Source of the DNA: a bacterium UBP8_UBA6595
GTDB taxonomy: Bacteria > Margulisbacteria > Marinamargulisbacteria > UBA6595
Length of the DNA stretch: 41,803 nucleotides
Assembly: GCA_002433595.1 (NCBI GenBank)
Contig: DJIL01000046.1
Coordinates: forward strand, 1-41,803
Direction of reading: 5' to 3'
The position numbers and the translations under genes are program-made. The notes beneath the pieces are model-generated. The model made no database searches, was not told the origin of the DNA, and saw only the letters and a list, made by a program, of their open reading frames with translations. Positions 40,469 through 41,803 of the stretch are shown here, piece by piece (positions within the stretch are counted from its first letter, which is position 1; each line of letters starts with the position of its first letter).

Positions 40469-40472
40469 AGGG

Positions 40473-40904
40473 CTAGTGCATCTGATTCAAAGCATGCAGG
40501 GCTTTATTATCAGTCTGAGGCGCTTCCAGGGTTGATTCACCGGTGTCTGAAATAACAACGCCGGGTGGGGCAAACAAAAAAATACCCTCTCCAATTTTTT
40601 GCATAGATCCATTAATGGCGTAAGTAGTGCCACACACAAAATCAATAAGTCGTTTACCCAATTCCCCATCTAAATGTGTCAATAAAACAATGACGGGCAC
40701 CCCATCGCGTAAGTAGTTGCCCACTGTTAGCGAATCTTCATAAATGCGGGGCGATTCAATCCGAATTGATGCCGTCGACTGCTTAGAAAAACGGTTTTTT
40801 TGCTTGGGAAACGCTGCTGGAACTGGGTCTGCTAGCGAATCTTCTGGGCAATGCTCATCCCCTTCAAATCCAAAAAATAGTTTCACGCTATTCCATACTT
40901 TCAT
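40473..40904 (-). CDS. sepF: Cell division protein SepF
   Basis: A 143-residue SepF, an FtsZ membrane anchor found in Gram-positive bacteria, Cyanobacteria and relatives that often lack FtsA. The N-terminus MKVWNSVKLFFGF is the expected amphipathic membrane-binding helix; an acidic/polar linker runs to about 45; the SepF domain (about 50-120) reads SPRIYEDSLTVGNYLRDG, PVIVLLTHLDGELGKRLIDF and TYAINGSMQKIGEGIFLFAP, closely matching the family. A polar tail follows. It lies 35 bp after yggS, the classic yggS-sepF order, and has its own -10. Confidence 0.92.
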   Translation of the reverse strand: MKVWNSVKLFFGFEGDEHCPEDSLADPVPAAFPKQKNRFSKQSTASIRIESPRIYEDSLTVGNYLRDGVPVIVLLTHLDGELGKRLIDFVCGTTYAINGSMQKIGEGIFLFAPPGVVISDTGESTLEAPQTDNKALHALNQMH

Positions 40905-40915
40905 TATAGAGTTCT

Positions 40916-40921
40916 AGTATA
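40916..40921 (-). promoter_or_regulatory. -10 box for sepF
   Basis: On the minus strand TATACT (40921-40916), preceded by GG, ends 11 bases before the sepF ATG. TTGTGA lies 18 bases upstream as a weak -35. The ATG itself is embedded in a second TATAAT. Predicted leader about 5 bases. Confidence 0.45.
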
Positions 40922-40939
40922 CCGTAATTAGCGTAAACG

Positions 40940-41590
40940 TCACAACCATTCAAGCAGTTGCGACCCCAAGCGAATTTGGGTTGAACCGGTCTGAATGGCC
41001 AGTGAGTAATCGTGACTCATTCCCATACTTAGCCCAACAACCGCTCGGTGGTAGGCCTGACACTGATCCACCATACCCCGTGCTGCTTGAAATACAGAAA
41101 CAATCGCCGCATCAGATGCCGGGTGTGGACCCATAACCATGCAGCCGGTAATCGCTATGTTTGGCAGTGCCATAAGCGCGGGCAATTCTGCCCAGAATTC
41201 AGCTGAAGAAAACCCATATTTATGAGAATCTCCGGTTAAATTTAACTGCAGATACACCGGCAACATCACGTCTAATTCAGCCGCTGCATTGCTAACAGCG
41301 CGCGCTAACTGCAATGAATCAATGGACTCAATTCGATGACTGGCGGCGACTGCTTTTTTAACTTTATTGCGTTGCAAATGCCCAATCATCACCCATTCCA
41401 AATCGGGGGGGTTAAACACCGCCTGTTTGTCTTGCATCGCCTGGACTTTATTTTCACCAACTCGTCGGATTCCCGCTGCATACAGTGCCTGAATTTGCTC
41501 AACTGTTGCATATTTTGTTACGGCTAATAATGCTACCGAATGGGTATGGCAGTAAGCAAGCAACTCCGATAATGACTGACACTGTGCCAT
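40940..41590 (-). CDS. YggS/PROSC-family pyridoxal phosphate protein
   Basis: A 216-residue single-domain PLP-binding protein of the YggS (PLPBP) family, which maintains PLP homeostasis and has no confirmed catalytic reaction. LLAVTKYA (21-28) carries the PLP-binding Lys26. GENKVQAMQDK near 43-53, WVMIGHLQRNKVKKAV near 64-79, YLQLNLTGDSHKYGF near 111-125 and LSMGMSHDYSLAIQTGSTQIRLG near the C-terminus are the expected signatures. It lies just before sepF, an arrangement conserved in many bacteria. The ATG has TAAACT 10 bases upstream and no Shine-Dalgarno. Confidence 0.93.
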   Translation of the reverse strand: MAQCQSLSELLAYCHTHSVALLAVTKYATVEQIQALYAAGIRRVGENKVQAMQDKQAVFNPPDLEWVMIGHLQRNKVKKAVAASHRIESIDSLQLARAVSNAAAELDVMLPVYLQLNLTGDSHKYGFSSAEFWAELPALMALPNIAITGCMVMGPHPASDAAIVSVFQAARGMVDQCQAYHRAVVGLSMGMSHDYSLAIQTGSTQIRLGSQLLEWL

Positions 41591-41600
41591 TGATCTATCT

Positions 41601-41606
41601 AGTTTA
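41601..41606 (-). promoter_or_regulatory. -10-like box for yggS
   Basis: On the minus strand TAAACT (41606-41601), preceded by GTG, ends 10 bases before the yggS ATG. The same TAAACT(A) occurs 8 bases before the starts at 101 and 20357, suggesting a recurring short-leader promoter form. Confidence 0.35.
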
Positions 41607-41648
41607 CACCCACTAGCGGGGATTTGTCACCGTAAACCAGAAATTAAC

Positions 41649-41672
41649 TGTGGTATACTATGTGGTATACTA
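41649..41672 (+). repeat. Two perfect 12-bp tandem copies carrying extended -10 boxes
   Basis: TGTGGTATACTA occurs at 41649-41660 and again at 41661-41672. Each copy contains TGGTATACT, an extended -10 on the plus strand (TGn plus TATACT). They would fire transcription about 12 bases apart toward the right edge. Confidence 0.8.
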
Positions 41673-41803
41673 AATGGGTTTTTAGTAAGCATAGCAAGCA
41701 TAAAAACCAATTGTATTGGGTTTGCCTACCGTTTTTGAATAGAAATGTTAATAGAAGATAGTGTGGCATAATTGTACTGTATTTGTATTATTGTAATAGA
41801 TTA
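41673..41803 (+). other. Right-edge noncoding region with a stem-loop
   Basis: GGTTTTTA (41677-41684) and TAAAAACC (41701-41708) can form an 8-bp stem around a 16-base loop holding short AGCA repeats. No coding frame of useful length starts before the window ends; ATG-led frames here close within a few codons. With the tandem -10 boxes just upstream, this may be an untranslated leader of at least 120 bases for a gene beyond the window. Confidence 0.4.

Noticed and set aside
1..41803. CRISPR arrays, IS elements, prophage genes or integration sites
   Set aside because: No spaced repeat series, transposase or integrase motifs, terminal inverted repeats, or tRNA-flanking duplicate sites were found; the tRNA-Gly is followed directly by gpx.

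Overview
This is a gene-dense stretch (about 40 protein genes and one tRNA in 41.8 kb, no unassigned gap over 215 bases) of moderate G+C from a flagellated, outer-membrane-bearing bacterium. Flagellar export genes fliHIJ, an LpxB-like glycosyltransferase, an O-antigen-ligase-like protein, a GT9-like glycosyltransferase and an EptA-like transferase point to a diderm with a glycolipid surface. SepF with a YggS-type protein, an AroH-type chorismate mutase and an RsbU/STAS partner-switching module are more typical of Firmicutes, Cyanobacteria and relatives. The mix would suit an uncultivated lineage near Cyanobacteria/Margulisbacteria, but that placement is inference. There are no IS elements, phage genes or CRISPR arrays; it looks like core chromosome.

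Layout. 0.1-6.5 kb (+): LpxB-like protein, fliHIJ, an unknown small membrane protein, a dihydroorotate dehydrogenase-family protein and mltG. 6.5-8.9 kb: two unknown proteins read divergently, one with two Ca-binding-type loops and a G9 tract as its ribosome-binding region. 8.9-12.7 kb (-): HIT protein, a GAF/PAS/SpoIIE-phosphatase/HATPase fusion and its STAS antagonist. 12.7-13.7 kb (+): AEC-type permease. 13.6-20.3 kb (-): envelope block of GT9-like protein, O-antigen ligase/polymerase, TPR protein, hflX and EptA-like transferase. 20.4-27.1 kb (+): unknown acidic protein, leuCD, Fur-family regulator, gap-pgk, DUF5665-like protein, lspA and an RluD-type synthase. 27.1-41.6 kb (-): one long unidirectional array: yggS, sepF, tkt, rseP, ftsE, ftsX, a PPIase-TPR protein, tRNA-Gly, gpx, aconitase, gltX, an orphan PI3/4-kinase-like protein, birA, aroH and tyrA.

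Genes that work together: fliHIJ supply the flagellar export ATPase and its regulators; gap-pgk form lower glycolysis, with tkt in the pentose phosphate pathway; leuCD form isopropylmalate isomerase; aroH-tyrA lead from chorismate toward tyrosine; sepF, ftsEX, mltG, rseP and lspA concern division and the envelope; the phosphatase-kinase fusion and STAS protein form a partner switch whose sigma factor or other output is not in the window.

Organisation. Genes overlap or abut almost everywhere. All four convergent pairs overlap at their stop ends, leaving no space for ordinary terminators. Many first genes have a sigma70-type -10 box only 3-15 bases before the start codon, so they are predicted to be leaderless or nearly so; one 24-bp divergent gap seems to use a shared symmetric -10. 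The points most worth following are the orphan kinase, the Ca-loop protein with its G9 leader, the fused switch protein and the compact promoter style.
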